Origin: Bacteroidota bacterium | GTDB lineage: Bacteria; Bacteroidota; Bacteroidia; Sphingobacteriales; Sphingobacteriaceae | NCBI GenBank assembly: GCA_023427985.1 | Contig: JAEYZM010000029.1 | Location: 1-64,000, forward strand | Length of the DNA stretch: 64,000 bases | Direction: 5' to 3' | Shown here: one piece after another, positions 16,574 to 25,740 of the stretch | Position numbering within the stretch: position 1 is the first letter of the stretch | Layout of the letters: every line of letters starts with the position of its first letter | Notes under the pieces: model-generated | What the model saw: only the letters and a program-made list of their open reading frames with translations | Told to the model about the DNA's origin: nothing | Databases searched by the model: none | Position numbers and translations under genes: made by a program

Positions 16574-17563
16574 CTATTTCAAATTCAATGAATCTGGTTC
16601 CTTGTATTTTTTATTACCCGAACCGAATACTGAAACATGTACGTATCGTTTAGGATTCAATCGCAAATCAATCAATAATTTATCCAAATCGCGCGCACTT
16701 TGATTTAAATTATGATATAATTTATCGTCGTTAATCAATTGCCCTAATGTTCCTTTTCCTGAGTTAATCTTTTCTGTAATCAAAGCTACATCGTTAATTG
16801 CACGATTGGCATTGTCAATTGTTTCAATAAATCGAACCTTACTCAAGGAATCAGAAATCTGATCGATATTCGCTAAGATATCGTTGATTTTTTGATTGTT
16901 GTTTTTAAGATTAGTTGTAATGGACTCTATATTACTACTGATAACTTTAAATCGTGCCGACTGATACTTCACCATAGAATCGACACGTGTAGCTGTAACT
17001 TCTAAGGTTTCAATACTACGCTTGATACTCGCAAAACTTTGGTCGATGTTGTAACGAAAATTTGGATTCAATATGTATTGAATTGAAATCAAAATAGAAT
17101 CAACCGTACCTAACAATTTTTCAGCTTTTTGCTTAACTGGTAAGACTTCAGAATTCACTGATTCTGCTAGACTCAATTCTATTTCTGACCTCAAGGTGTC
17201 GCCTTCTTCAATATAAGTTCTTGAATCGCCGAACTCAATTTCAATTGCCATAGCGCCTAATAAATCTTGCGATGCGATTTTCGCAATGGAATTATCAGGA
17301 ATTTGAAAATTGGGCTTGATGGTTAATGTTGCAATGATGGTACCTTTCGAACTTAATTCTAAGTCGGTAATTTTCCCAATTGCAAAACCATTGTAAAGTA
17401 TGGGATTAGAGACCTTCAGACCATTGATATGATCGTATTCGGCATAAAAATCAACTGTATCGGTAAAAACATCTTTACCTCTTAAGAAATTATATCCCAA
17501 TACCAACATAGTAACCGAGATGATCGTTACTATTCCTATTTTAGTTTCATTATTAATTTTCAC
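16574..17563 (-). CDS. MCE/MlaD family lipid-transport protein, GTG start
   Basis: One N-terminal membrane helix (IGIVTIISVTMLVLGYNFL) anchors a single MCE domain (AEYDHINGLKVSNPILYNGFAIGKI, about residues 40-120), followed by about 200 residues of amphipathic, coiled-coil-like helix (residues 130-300, many I/L/N/S heptads). MCE proteins form hexameric rings that shuttle phospholipids between inner and outer membrane. Start codon is GTG (17561-17563). The gene lies 22 nt after the amidase gene and is probably co-transcribed; no MlaE permease or MlaF ATPase is in the window. Confidence 0.88.
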   Translation of the reverse strand: MKINNETKIGIVTIISVTMLVLGYNFLRGKDVFTDTVDFYAEYDHINGLKVSNPILYNGFAIGKITDLELSSKGTIIATLTIKPNFQIPDNSIAKIASQDLLGAMAIEIEFGDSRTYIEEGDTLRSEIELSLAESVNSEVLPVKQKAEKLLGTVDSILISIQYILNPNFRYNIDQSFASIKRSIETLEVTATRVDSMVKYQSARFKVISSNIESITTNLKNNNQKINDILANIDQISDSLSKVRFIETIDNANRAINDVALITEKINSGKGTLGQLINDDKLYHNLNQSARDLDKLLIDLRLNPKRYVHVSVFGSGNKKYKEPDSLNLK

Positions 17564-17585
17564 AGGCTCAGAAATTATTAAAGCG

Positions 17586-18365
17586 TTATTTCACCTTCTC
17601 TAAATCTTCTTTGTATGCTTTAAATGCCAAATATACAGATTTCGCAATATTATCTTGACCCTCTTCCGATGTTAAAAATTTTTCCTCTTCTAAATTGGTT
17701 AAAAAGCCCCCTTCAATTAGTATCGCAGGCATATTTGACTTATAAAGAACTACCAATCCAGCCTGTTTTACTCCTCTATTGTATCTTTTTAAGGAATTAG
17801 TAAACTGTTCCTGCACTTTTGAAGCAATATATAAACTCTTGTCGATGTTCACGTTCTGATACAATGAGAAGATAATATAAGCTTCTGTGGAACTTGGGTC
17901 AAAACCATCGTAATTTTTTTCGTAATTATCTTCTAATAAGATTACTTCGTTTTCTCTCTTAGCTACATTTAAATTAGCTTCTGATACGTGCAAGCCCATC
18001 ACGTATGTTTCTGATCCATATGCTGCTTTGTTTTTACTAGCATTACAATGAAAAGAAATGAATAAGTCGGCCTTCGCTCTGTTCGCAATATTTGCTCTCT
18101 CAATCAAGCTAATAAATACATCGGTAGTTCGTGTGTATATAACTTTAACATCTGGGAACTTCTCTTCTATAAGTTTACCCGTTTTCAGTGCCAAAGCTAA
18201 AGCAACATCTTTTTCTTTTGAATGAGAACCCAAACAGCCAGAGTCGTGACCACCATGACCAGCATCAATGACAATCGTTTTAACTTTATAAGGAGCATTA
18301 CCAGCAGATAAATTATTCGCTGTTAGCAGTAGTAAAATATAGAAAAAGAAAAATCGTATCTTCAT
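17586..18365 (-). CDS. N-acetylmuramoyl-L-alanine amidase (AmiC/Amidase_3), secreted
   Basis: From the ATG at 18363-18365 the protein has 259 residues: a signal peptide (MKIRFFFFYILLLLTANNLSA), then Amidase_3 with zinc motif VIDAGHGGHDSGC (His), EKDVALALALKTGKLI, FISFHCNA (second His), and the C-terminal PAILIEGGFLTNLEEE with the catalytic Glu. It cleaves the amide between muramic acid and the stem peptide during cell separation. Two earlier in-frame ATGs are rejected because they lie at or upstream of the -7 element and would bury the signal peptide. Confidence 0.92.
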   Translation of the reverse strand: MKIRFFFFYILLLLTANNLSAGNAPYKVKTIVIDAGHGGHDSGCLGSHSKEKDVALALALKTGKLIEEKFPDVKVIYTRTTDVFISLIERANIANRAKADLFISFHCNASKNKAAYGSETYVMGLHVSEANLNVAKRENEVILLEDNYEKNYDGFDPSSTEAYIIFSLYQNVNIDKSLYIASKVQEQFTNSLKRYNRGVKQAGLVVLYKSNMPAILIEGGFLTNLEEEKFLTSEEGQDNIAKSVYLAFKAYKEDLEKVK

Positions 18366-18405
18366 GAAGGTAATAACTTTGCTTAATTTTTCGTTAATTC
18401 GCATG

Positions 18406-18413
18406 CAAAAATA
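18406..18413 (-). promoter_or_regulatory. Bacteroidota -7 element (TATTTTTG) of the amidase-MCE operon
   Basis: Minus-strand TATTTTTG, 40 nt before the chosen ATG at 18365, in the 64-nt divergent gap facing lptD. Confidence 0.5.
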
Positions 18414-18429
18414 GCATTCATTCACGACA

Positions 18430-21069
18430 TTGAAACCATTAAAATCCTTATTTCCACTAATGTTGGTAACTATTTTAGGAATAGGTTACGGTTTCAAAGG
18501 CTATTCGAAGAACTACATCGGCATACCTAAAACTACTCGCATAACGCAAATAAGAATCGATTCTGTACGCATCGACACAAATAAAATAGATACTTTTCAA
18601 GTAGTGATGGATTCTTTGTCCTTGGATTCATTGAATAAGAAGAAGAAAGCACCTATTGATTTTCCTATCGATTATGATGCAATTGATTCAATTGTGTATG
18701 ATATTTTGAATTCAAAGGTGTATCTATACAATAAGGCAGAGGTGGTGTATGGAAATATTAATTTGAAGGCCGACTTCATCATAATTGATCAAAAAACAAA
18801 AACGGTGTATGCAAGGGGAGTTGCCGATTCAACAGGGAAGGTTACGGGGAAGCCTATTTTCACTGATGCAGGACAGGTTTATAATTCGGAGGAGATGTCT
18901 TATAATTTTGAGACAAAGAAGGGTAAAATAAAAGAGGTAACAACTCAAGAAGGGCAAGGTTATTTATTGGCTAACGATGTTAAGAAAAATGAATATAACG
19001 AAGTCTTCATCAGACATGGTAAGTATACCACTTGTAATTTACCTCATCCACATTTCTATATTGCACTAACGAAAGCGAAGAACATTGAAGATAAAACCGT
19101 TTCAGGTCCTGCATACTTAGTAGTAGAAGATGTGCCATTACCGCTAGCATTACCATTTGGTTTTTTTCCAAGAAAGGGTGGACGTTCTTCAGGAATATTG
19201 ATGCCTGAGATTGGGGAAGACAGAGAGTTGGGATTTTTCTTACGTAATGGGGGCTATTATTTTGGGATATCAGATAAAGTAGATTTGGCATTACGTGCCG
19301 ATATTTTTTCGCGTGGTTCTTATGGTTTCAGTACTTTCTCAAGATACAATGTGAGGTATCGATTCAATGGTAATTTTAATGCAACATATAACGATCGCCG
19401 ATTTGGGGAACCGAATACAGCATCTTATGCAAGGAACAAAGATTTTTCAATTCGTTGGACACACAGTCAGGATGCTAAAGCAATTCCGGGCACGCGTTTT
19501 TCTGCTTCTGTAAACATTGCCACACGTAATAACTTTAGAAATATTATCACAACCAACATTCAAAGCATTGTTCAAAACGATCTGAATTCATCGATTAACT
19601 TTTCTAAATCTTGGGAAGGTACTCCCTTTTCTATGAGTGCTTCAATGACGCACAATCAAAGTTTAAGTACAGGCTTAATCAATTTAGGTTTACCGAACAT
19701 AAATTTTAGCATGTCGCGTATCTTTCCATTCGACTCTAAAAATAGAATTGGACCTCAAAAATGGTATCATAAAATTGGTATCAACTATACTGGTGATATT
19801 CAAAATAGTATATCAACTACCGATAGTTTATTGTTTAGAAGGGAAAGTTTAAGAGATTTTAGAAATGGATTCCGACATCAAGTTCCAATTTCAACGTCAT
19901 TTAATGTTTTAAAATATTTAACGGTAAGTCCTTTCGCTAATTATACAGAGCGCTGGTATTTAAATTCCATTCGAAAAACTTGGACTGGATCAGAATTACT
20001 TGTTGATACCGTTTCGGGATTCAGAAGATCGATGGAATACAATACAGGTGTTTCTTTAACTACTCGAGTTTATGGGATGTTAAATGTGAATAGAGCAGGA
20101 ATTGTAGCAGTCCGACATGTAGTAACACCATCTCTTTCATTTTCATATCGCCCCGATTTTTCTAAACCAAATTTTGGTTATTATCAACGTGTTCAATCGG
20201 ATTCTGCAGGAAATACTGCATTGTATTCCATTTTTGAAAATTCAGTTTTTGGAACTCCGGGAGCAGGTAGATCAAATGCCATTAATTTCTCATTGGATAA
20301 TAACTTAGAAATGAAGGTAAAGTCAAAGAGTGATACTGGAGATGTTATAAAGAAAATTAGAATTTTTGATAGTTTTAGGTTTACAGGTTCCTATAACATG
20401 GCTGCAGACTCATTAAAGTTATCGAATATCAATGTTGTTGCTAGAACAGTAATCTTTGGTCGAGTAAACATCGACATTGGTGCAACTTATGATCCATATA
20501 CTTTCATTAAAGATTCGGCAGGGAATTATAGAAGGATTAATACCTTTCAATACGATATTGATAAGCGTTTAGGAAGAGTAGTTTCAGCCAATATTTCTAT
20601 AGGTACTAGTTTGAATCCAGATGCCTTCAAACCTACCGTAAACAATAGTAACCCAGCAAATAATTCGGCTTTGAAAAACAGATATAATTATGCCGATATA
20701 GAAATGATTAATCGCTTCCCACAGTATTATGTCGATTGGAATATTCCATGGAATCTAACCATAAATTACAACGTTTCCTATACGAAGCTGTTTGAAGAGG
20801 CGACAGTTTCACAGGCTATCAATTTTCAAGGCGATATCAATCTAACACCGAAATGGAAGATCGGTTATCAGTCGGGATACGATTTTGAACGAAACGAAAT
20901 TGTACCAACAGTTTTAAATATTTATCGCGATTTGCATTGTTGGGATTTAGCCATTAACTGGATACCATTTGGTACTTACCAACGATATTCTGTGGATCTT
21001 AAAGTCAGAGCCTCTATTTTGCAAGACTTGAAGTTAAGTAAGCGTAGAGAATTCTATGAAAGAGAATAA
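18430..21069 (+). CDS. lptD: LptD-like LPS-assembly outer-membrane protein, TTG start
   Basis: 879 residues. A signal-anchor-like leader (LFPLMLVTILGIGYGF) precedes an OstA/LptA-like beta-jellyroll (about residues 70-200: LNSKVYLYNKAEVVYGNINLKADFI, VYARGVADSTGKVTGKPIF), then YTTCNLPHPHFYI, the hallmark PLPLALPFGFFPRKGGRSSGILMP, and a long barrel domain. LptD inserts lipopolysaccharide into the outer leaflet. Start is TTG at 18430; no ATG lies between it and the leader. It is divergent from the amidase-MCE operon, giving an envelope-biogenesis neighbourhood. Confidence 0.9.
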   Translation: MKPLKSLFPLMLVTILGIGYGFKGYSKNYIGIPKTTRITQIRIDSVRIDTNKIDTFQVVMDSLSLDSLNKKKKAPIDFPIDYDAIDSIVYDILNSKVYLYNKAEVVYGNINLKADFIIIDQKTKTVYARGVADSTGKVTGKPIFTDAGQVYNSEEMSYNFETKKGKIKEVTTQEGQGYLLANDVKKNEYNEVFIRHGKYTTCNLPHPHFYIALTKAKNIEDKTVSGPAYLVVEDVPLPLALPFGFFPRKGGRSSGILMPEIGEDRELGFFLRNGGYYFGISDKVDLALRADIFSRGSYGFSTFSRYNVRYRFNGNFNATYNDRRFGEPNTASYARNKDFSIRWTHSQDAKAIPGTRFSASVNIATRNNFRNIITTNIQSIVQNDLNSSINFSKSWEGTPFSMSASMTHNQSLSTGLINLGLPNINFSMSRIFPFDSKNRIGPQKWYHKIGINYTGDIQNSISTTDSLLFRRESLRDFRNGFRHQVPISTSFNVLKYLTVSPFANYTERWYLNSIRKTWTGSELLVDTVSGFRRSMEYNTGVSLTTRVYGMLNVNRAGIVAVRHVVTPSLSFSYRPDFSKPNFGYYQRVQSDSAGNTALYSIFENSVFGTPGAGRSNAINFSLDNNLEMKVKSKSDTGDVIKKIRIFDSFRFTGSYNMAADSLKLSNINVVARTVIFGRVNIDIGATYDPYTFIKDSAGNYRRINTFQYDIDKRLGRVVSANISIGTSLNPDAFKPTVNNSNPANNSALKNRYNYADIEMINRFPQYYVDWNIPWNLTINYNVSYTKLFEEATVSQAINFQGDINLTPKWKIGYQSGYDFERNEIVPTVLNIYRDLHCWDLAINWIPFGTYQRYSVDLKVRASILQDLKLSKRREFYERE

Positions 21070-21070
21070 T

Positions 21071-21397
21071 TTATTTCGATACTACTTTCAATCCAACAAT
21101 AGAAATAATCAAGGTACTTAGGAAAAACAATCGCAAGAAATTGGTTGGTTCTTTAAAAATGAAAATGCCTACTAAGACAGTTCCTACAGCACCTATACCC
21201 GTCCACACAGCATAAGCTGTTCCTATCGGTAATGTTTGAGTAGCTTTCATTAATAACAGCATACTTATAGTTAAAGCCACTAGAAATCCAGAATACCACA
21301 TATACATTTCCTTGCCTGAACTATCGTTTGCTTTACCTAGGCAAAAAGCAAATGCCACTTCAAATAAACCAGCAATAATTAATGTAAGCCAATTCAT
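21071..21397 (-). CDS. Small multidrug resistance (SMR) exporter, Gdx/SugE-like
   Basis: The 108-residue protein has four predicted helices, the membrane-embedded Glu of helix 1 (GLFEVAFAFCLGKAND) and the SMR signature LPIGTAYAVWTGIGAVGT. SMR proteins are dual-topology dimers exporting cations against protons; Gdx members export guanidinium. The subtype cannot be settled by eye. It begins 2 nt after the stop of the DUF4197 gene on the same strand and converges on lptD with a 1-nt gap. No guanidine riboswitch is visible upstream. Confidence 0.9.
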   Translation of the reverse strand: MNWLTLIIAGLFEVAFAFCLGKANDSSGKEMYMWYSGFLVALTISMLLLMKATQTLPIGTAYAVWTGIGAVGTVLVGIFIFKEPTNFLRLFFLSTLIISIVGLKVVSK

Positions 21398-21399
21398 AT

Positions 21400-22131
21400 T
21401 TATTTTCCAAAAACTTTTTTCAAAATATCCGTAACACGGGCTGCAGGATCTTGTCTTATTTTTAATTCTTCTTTCGCTACCATCACAAACAATCCGTCGA
21501 TTGCTTTTTGTGTAGCATATCCAGCTAAATCTGGATTCATCTTTTGAACACCAGGAATTTTATTATAAGTATCCATTACAGTCGACCAATATTTCGTTGC
21601 ATTTACCTTAGACAATGCACGTTCTATTACTGGTCGGAATTTCTTCAATAACTCCGCCTGTGTGTTCGACTTTAAATAGCTAGTGGCTGCATCGTTTGAA
21701 CCATTTAAAATATTCAAACCATCTTTTATCGTCATGTTTTTTACAGCTGAAACAAAAATAGGAGCAGCCTCTTTTGCTGCCTCTTCAGCCGCACGATTCA
21801 AGGTCATCACAAAATCGTTTACCAGTTTATTTTGCCCATATTTGATCAAAGTTTCTTGCACCTTTTTAGCTTCAGGTGGAAAAGGAATATACAATTGAGG
21901 ATTTTTGTAATACCCATCAACTCTAGATACTAATGAAGATGCATTATTACTACCAATGGTTAATGCTTCTTTCAAGCCTTTAATAATTTCATCGTTCGTG
22001 AGTTTGCTACCTGTGCCCTGATTTAAAATCTTAGTGCCTTCTGATTTTAATTTGTCGAGGCTAATTTGTGATTTACAACCTTGCAATGCGGTTGAAAATA
22101 AGATGATACAAATGATGAATAACTTTCTCAT
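21400..22131 (-). CDS. DUF4197 lipoprotein
   Basis: The 243-residue product has a signal peptide with lipobox (TALQGCKSQ, Cys19) and the DUF4197 pattern GLKEALTIGSNNASSLVS, YIPFPPEAKKVQETL, LNRAAEEAAKEAAPIF. The family is all-helical and of unknown function, periplasmic or membrane-bound. It is upstream of and probably co-transcribed with the SMR gene (2-nt gap) and divergent from cinA. Confidence 0.88.
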   Translation of the reverse strand: MRKLFIICIILFSTALQGCKSQISLDKLKSEGTKILNQGTGSKLTNDEIIKGLKEALTIGSNNASSLVSRVDGYYKNPQLYIPFPPEAKKVQETLIKYGQNKLVNDFVMTLNRAAEEAAKEAAPIFVSAVKNMTIKDGLNILNGSNDAATSYLKSNTQAELLKKFRPVIERALSKVNATKYWSTVMDTYNKIPGVQKMNPDLAGYATQKAIDGLFVMVAKEELKIRQDPAARVTDILKKVFGK

Positions 22132-22187
22132 AATTCCCTATATTTCCCGAAAAATAAACAAATATCTTTAAAATCTATTATATAACG

Positions 22188-23432
22188 ATGCAAGCGGAAA
22201 TTATTACCATAGGCGATGAATTATTGATTGGACAAGTCATTGATACCAATTCGGCATGGATGGGCCAACAGCTCAATGAAATAGGCATCAAAGTAAAACA
22301 AATCAGTTCTGTATCTGACGATAGGCAACACATATTAGCTGCAATTAAAGAAGCAGAAATGAGGGCCGATGTAGTACTACTCACTGGAGGCTTGGGTCCT
22401 ACAAAAGACGATATTACTAAATTAACCTTAGTAGAATATTTCGATACAGAATTGGTTATGAATGAACTTGCTTTGGAAAATGTAAAGCAGATATTTAAAA
22501 AATTCAATAGACCTGTTTTGGATGTCAATGTTCAACAAGCTATGGTGCCCAAAAATTGTGAAATACTTTTAAACAAACAGGGCACAGCACCAGCTATGTA
22601 TTTTAATCTTAGAAATAAACATATTTTCTCCATGCCAGGAGTTCCTTTTGAGATGAAATACATCATGCAGGAATATATATTACCTAAACTTAAAGCGCTT
22701 AATACTACGGATAAAATTATTCATGAAAATATTATCACTGCAGGAATAGGTGAATCATTTTTGGCATCGGAAATAGAAGAGATAGAAAATGCTTTACCGT
22801 CCTATATAAAACTAGCCTACCTACCTAAATTAGGTACGGTTCGATTAAGGCTTACGGCAAATCTGAAATCAGAAGAGCAAATTCAGGAGCTAAGAAACAT
22901 CAAACAATCGATTGTAGATAAAGTAAAAGAATATGTAGTTGCCGAAGATGATATAAGTTTAGAAGAAGCGGTGCTTAAAAAATTGAAGCAGCACGCTAAA
23001 ACATTATCAACAGCAGAAAGCTGCACAGGGGGATACATCGGCCATCTATTGACAAGTATTGCAGGTTCATCAGAATCATATGAAGGCGGTGCCATTTCTT
23101 ATTCTTATGATCTGAAGAAAATTTGTTTGGGAGTACAACAGAGTACATTAGATACTTATGGTGCGGTAAGTAAAGAAACAGTTGAGGAGATGGTTTTGGG
23201 TTCTTTGAAAAACTTTCAGACCGATTATGCCATTGCTTGCTCTGGAATTGCAGGTCCTGGTGGTGGCACGGAGGATAAACCAGTTGGTACGGTTTGGATT
23301 GCTGTGGCAAGTAAAAACAAGGTATATTCTAAGAAATTTCAATTCGGGAATCAACGATTGCAGAATATTGAACGCACAGCAATTCAGGCACTTTGGATGT
23401 TGTTCCGATTATTAAGAGAAGAATTAAATTGA
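22188..23432 (+). CDS. cinA: CinA: competence/damage-inducible protein with nicotinamide-nucleotide amidase domain
   Basis: 414 residues. The N-terminal MoCF-like domain has GDELLIGQVIDTNSAWMGQQL and LLTGGLGPTKDD (ADP-ribose or related pyrophosphatase activity in studied homologues). The C-terminal amidase domain, from about residue 255, has LSTAESCTGGYIGHLLTS and CSGIAGPGGGTEDKPVGTVW and deamidates NMN to nicotinate mononucleotide in pyridine nucleotide salvage. Full two-domain form. The TGA stop overlaps the -33 box of the next gene. Confidence 0.95.
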   Translation: MQAEIITIGDELLIGQVIDTNSAWMGQQLNEIGIKVKQISSVSDDRQHILAAIKEAEMRADVVLLTGGLGPTKDDITKLTLVEYFDTELVMNELALENVKQIFKKFNRPVLDVNVQQAMVPKNCEILLNKQGTAPAMYFNLRNKHIFSMPGVPFEMKYIMQEYILPKLKALNTTDKIIHENIITAGIGESFLASEIEEIENALPSYIKLAYLPKLGTVRLRLTANLKSEEQIQELRNIKQSIVDKVKEYVVAEDDISLEEAVLKKLKQHAKTLSTAESCTGGYIGHLLTSIAGSSESYEGGAISYSYDLKKICLGVQQSTLDTYGAVSKETVEEMVLGSLKNFQTDYAIACSGIAGPGGGTEDKPVGTVWIAVASKNKVYSKKFQFGNQRLQNIERTAIQALWMLFRLLREELN

Positions 23433-23458
23433 GGAATTAACAAATTACATTATTTTTG
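23429..23458 (+). promoter_or_regulatory. Full Bacteroidota promoter of the E2 gene (TTG-N19-TATTTTTG)
   Basis: TTG at 23429-23431 (overlapping the cinA stop), a 19-nt spacer and TATTTTTG at 23451-23458 match the -33/-7 consensus with canonical spacing. The ATG at 23478 then has a leader of about 16 nt. Confidence 0.7.
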
Positions 23459-23477
23459 CGCTTATTAAATCAAATTT

Positions 23478-24833
23478 ATGGCTCAGTACGAATTAGTATT
23501 ACCTAAGATGGGTGAAAGTGTTGCAGAAGCAACCATCATTAAATGGGTTAAAAATCCAGGCGATTCTATTGATACCGACGAATCGGTATTAGAAATTGCG
23601 ACCGATAAAGTAGATTCAGAAGTACCATCGCCAGTATCTGGTAAATTGGTAAAGACTTTATTTAATGAGGGCGATGTAGTGAAGGTTGGGGCCGTAATTG
23701 CAATTATAGAAACAGATGCAAGTGTTAGCGTAGTGGCTGATAGCTCAAGTACTGCTGCTGCAGCAGCTTCAAGTGCTCCGACAAGTGTTGCTGAAAATGC
23801 ACCTGGTATACAAGAGCTTAGCACAAAAGCTGAAAGCAATACTTCAAGTTCAATTACATCTTCTGGAGATAGATTTTATTCACCATTGGTGAAAAGCATT
23901 GCATCGAGCGAAGGCATTTCTCAAGCTGAATTAGATGCTATCAAAGGTACTGGATCGGAAGGAAGAGTTACGAAAAACGATATATTGGCATATGTTCAAA
24001 ATAGAACATCGGCACCAGCAAGTGCAAATGCGGCAGTTAAGCCTGCTACTCCAAGTAGTTCTCCAAGCGCTACTACATCGGCAAGTGAAATAAAAATTTC
24101 TGCTCCAGCAGTTAGTGCAAATGCGGGCGATGAAATTATTGAGATGGACAGAATGCGTAAACTGATTGCCGATCATATGGTGATGAGTAAGCATGTATCG
24201 CCACACGTGACTTCATTTGTGGAGGCCGATGTTACGAATATTGTACGTTGGAGAGATAAAGTGAAGAAAGAATTTGAAAAACGCGAAGGTGAGAAAATTA
24301 CCTTTACGCCAATATTTATTGAGGCTTTAGTTCGTGCAATTAAAGATTTCCCGATGATTAATATTTCATTGAATGGGACTCAAATTATAAAGCGTAAAAA
24401 CATCAATATTGGTATGGCAGCTGCATTACCATCGGGTAACCTAATTGTACCTGTGATTAAAAATGCAGATCAAATGAATTTGGTGGGCTTGACAAAAGCG
24501 GTGAACGATTTAGCGAATAGAGCAAGAGCAAATAAATTATCGCCTGATGAGATTTCTGGTGGAACATATACCTTAACAAACGTGGGTTCTTTCGGAAACG
24601 TAATGGGTACGCCAATTATAAATCAACCTCAAGTTGCGATTATGGCAGTTGGAGCGATTCGTAAAATGCCATCAGTAATTGAAACTCCGGAGGGCGATAT
24701 GATAGCAATTCGTCATAAAATGTTCTTATCGCATTCATACGACCATAGAGTGGTGGATGGTTCATTAGGCGGACAGTTTGTTAGAAGAGTGGCCGATTAT
24801 CTAGAGGCATTTGATGTCAATAGAGAATTCTAA
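23478..24833 (+). CDS. 2-oxoacid dehydrogenase E2 (dihydrolipoyl acyltransferase)
   Basis: 451 residues in three parts: one lipoyl domain (residues 1-80, lipoyl-Lys44 in EIATDKVDSEVPSP), an Ala/Ser-rich linker, an E3-binding domain (YSPLVKSIASSEGIS to NDILAYVQN, about 134-174), a second Ala/Ser/Pro linker, and the catalytic domain with the active-site motif SYDHRVVDGSLGGQF near residue 420. Members transfer acetyl, branched-chain acyl or succinyl groups to CoA; the single lipoyl domain and sequence favour a branched-chain or generic E2. E1 and E3 genes are not adjacent. Own promoter and terminator: monocistronic. Confidence 0.93.
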   Translation: MAQYELVLPKMGESVAEATIIKWVKNPGDSIDTDESVLEIATDKVDSEVPSPVSGKLVKTLFNEGDVVKVGAVIAIIETDASVSVVADSSSTAAAAASSAPTSVAENAPGIQELSTKAESNTSSSITSSGDRFYSPLVKSIASSEGISQAELDAIKGTGSEGRVTKNDILAYVQNRTSAPASANAAVKPATPSSSPSATTSASEIKISAPAVSANAGDEIIEMDRMRKLIADHMVMSKHVSPHVTSFVEADVTNIVRWRDKVKKEFEKREGEKITFTPIFIEALVRAIKDFPMINISLNGTQIIKRKNINIGMAAALPSGNLIVPVIKNADQMNLVGLTKAVNDLANRARANKLSPDEISGGTYTLTNVGSFGNVMGTPIINQPQVAIMAVGAIRKMPSVIETPEGDMIAIRHKMFLSHSYDHRVVDGSLGGQFVRRVADYLEAFDVNREF

Positions 24834-24860
24834 AATAGTATTGTAGTAATACCTACATGA

Positions 24861-24889
24861 AGCGTGGAATTGATTCCACGCTTTTTTTG
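24861..24889 (+). terminator. Terminator of the E2 gene
   Basis: AGCGTGGAA (24861-24869) pairs perfectly with TTCCACGCT (24874-24882) around a 4-nt loop, followed by seven T. Confidence 0.92.
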
Positions 24890-24971
24890 TTTTTGTGGAT
24901 TTTTTAAATTTAAAACCCAAAGGAATGCTTTTTGCGTAAATATTTATAGAACCTAAAACTTAATGTAGGCC

Positions 24972-25637
24972 ATGAAAAATATTATTAAAACATTATTGTT
25001 AGTGTTGCTTGCAATTAATAGCAGTACAGCACAACAAAAAGGATTTTATTATTATACCAGAGCTGCAATTGGAAGTTCCAGTATTAATTCAAGTAGTATT
25101 AGTTCTCAATCGGGTAAACTCGCATTTAATATTGGAGTGGCGGGACAATATCAGTTCAACAATTATATTGGACTTATTGCAGAAGCTAATTTTGTTTCGA
25201 AAGGTACTAAATTCAATGGAGTAGTACCGGCAACATTTACAAGTCCTGCAAAAAACTATGAAGATATTTATCGATTGTTTTATGCAGAAATTCCTGTATT
25301 GGTCAATTTAAGCTACCCTATTACAGATGCATTTTCAATCAGAGGTTTTACAGGAATTAGTAATAATTTTAATTTGCTAGGTACATTTAGTAGAAACTAT
25401 ACCAATTCTCAAGATCAGGATATATTGGATGAACAAATAAACGGTTTAAAATTAATAGAACACTCGGCTGTTTTTGGCTTTGGAGTAGGTGTGAAGGACA
25501 AATTAGACCATTTATACAGTTTAGATTTCAGATGGAACTCAGGATTAACTGAATTCGGAGAAATCAAAAACAGTCAAAATAACGTCATAAAGGGCAAAAA
25601 CAATTATTATACTATTGGATTTGGTTATAGTTTTTAA
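24972..25637 (+). CDS. Outer-membrane beta-barrel protein (PorT-like family)
   Basis: 221 residues with a signal peptide (IIKTLLLVLLAINSSTAQ) and an eight-strand barrel pattern: YYYTRAAIGSS, FNIGVAGQYQFNNYIGLIAEANFVSKG, FYAEIPVLVNLSYPI, FGFGVGVKD and the terminal strand NNYYTIGFGYSF ending in Phe. It fits the common Bacteroidota OMP_b-brl_2 type. Function unknown. It stands alone between two terminators. Confidence 0.82.
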   Translation: MKNIIKTLLLVLLAINSSTAQQKGFYYYTRAAIGSSSINSSSISSQSGKLAFNIGVAGQYQFNNYIGLIAEANFVSKGTKFNGVVPATFTSPAKNYEDIYRLFYAEIPVLVNLSYPITDAFSIRGFTGISNNFNLLGTFSRNYTNSQDQDILDEQINGLKLIEHSAVFGFGVGVKDKLDHLYSLDFRWNSGLTEFGEIKNSQNNVIKGKNNYYTIGFGYSF

Positions 25638-25697
25638 TATATTGCAATCGAACAATTTCTAACTGAATTCATTAGGTGAACAATTCAGTGAACTTAT

Positions 25698-25740
25698 AAG
25701 GGAGAAGCATGAGCCTCGACAACTCAACTTCTCCTTTTTT
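25698..25740 (+). terminator. Terminator between the barrel gene and convergent lysC
   Basis: GGAGAAG (25701-25707) pairs with CTTCTCC (25728-25734), extended outward by a G-U and two A-T pairs; an inner TGAG/CTCA helix (25710-25713 with 25723-25726) extends the stem, and a run of six T follows. It ends at the lysC stop codon. Confidence 0.8.

Noticed and set aside
21071..22187. Guanidine riboswitch upstream of the SMR exporter operon
   Set aside because: No guanidine riboswitch consensus was recognised in the 56-nt region upstream of the DUF4197 gene, and the exporter itself has no leader.
22996..23354. Open frames on the minus strand opposite cinA
   Set aside because: They mirror the conserved amidase domain of cinA and show no protein features of their own.
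23483..24206. Minus-strand open frames opposite the E2 gene
   Set aside because: They arise from the Ala/Ser-rich linkers and are Ser/Cys/Trp-rich shadows.
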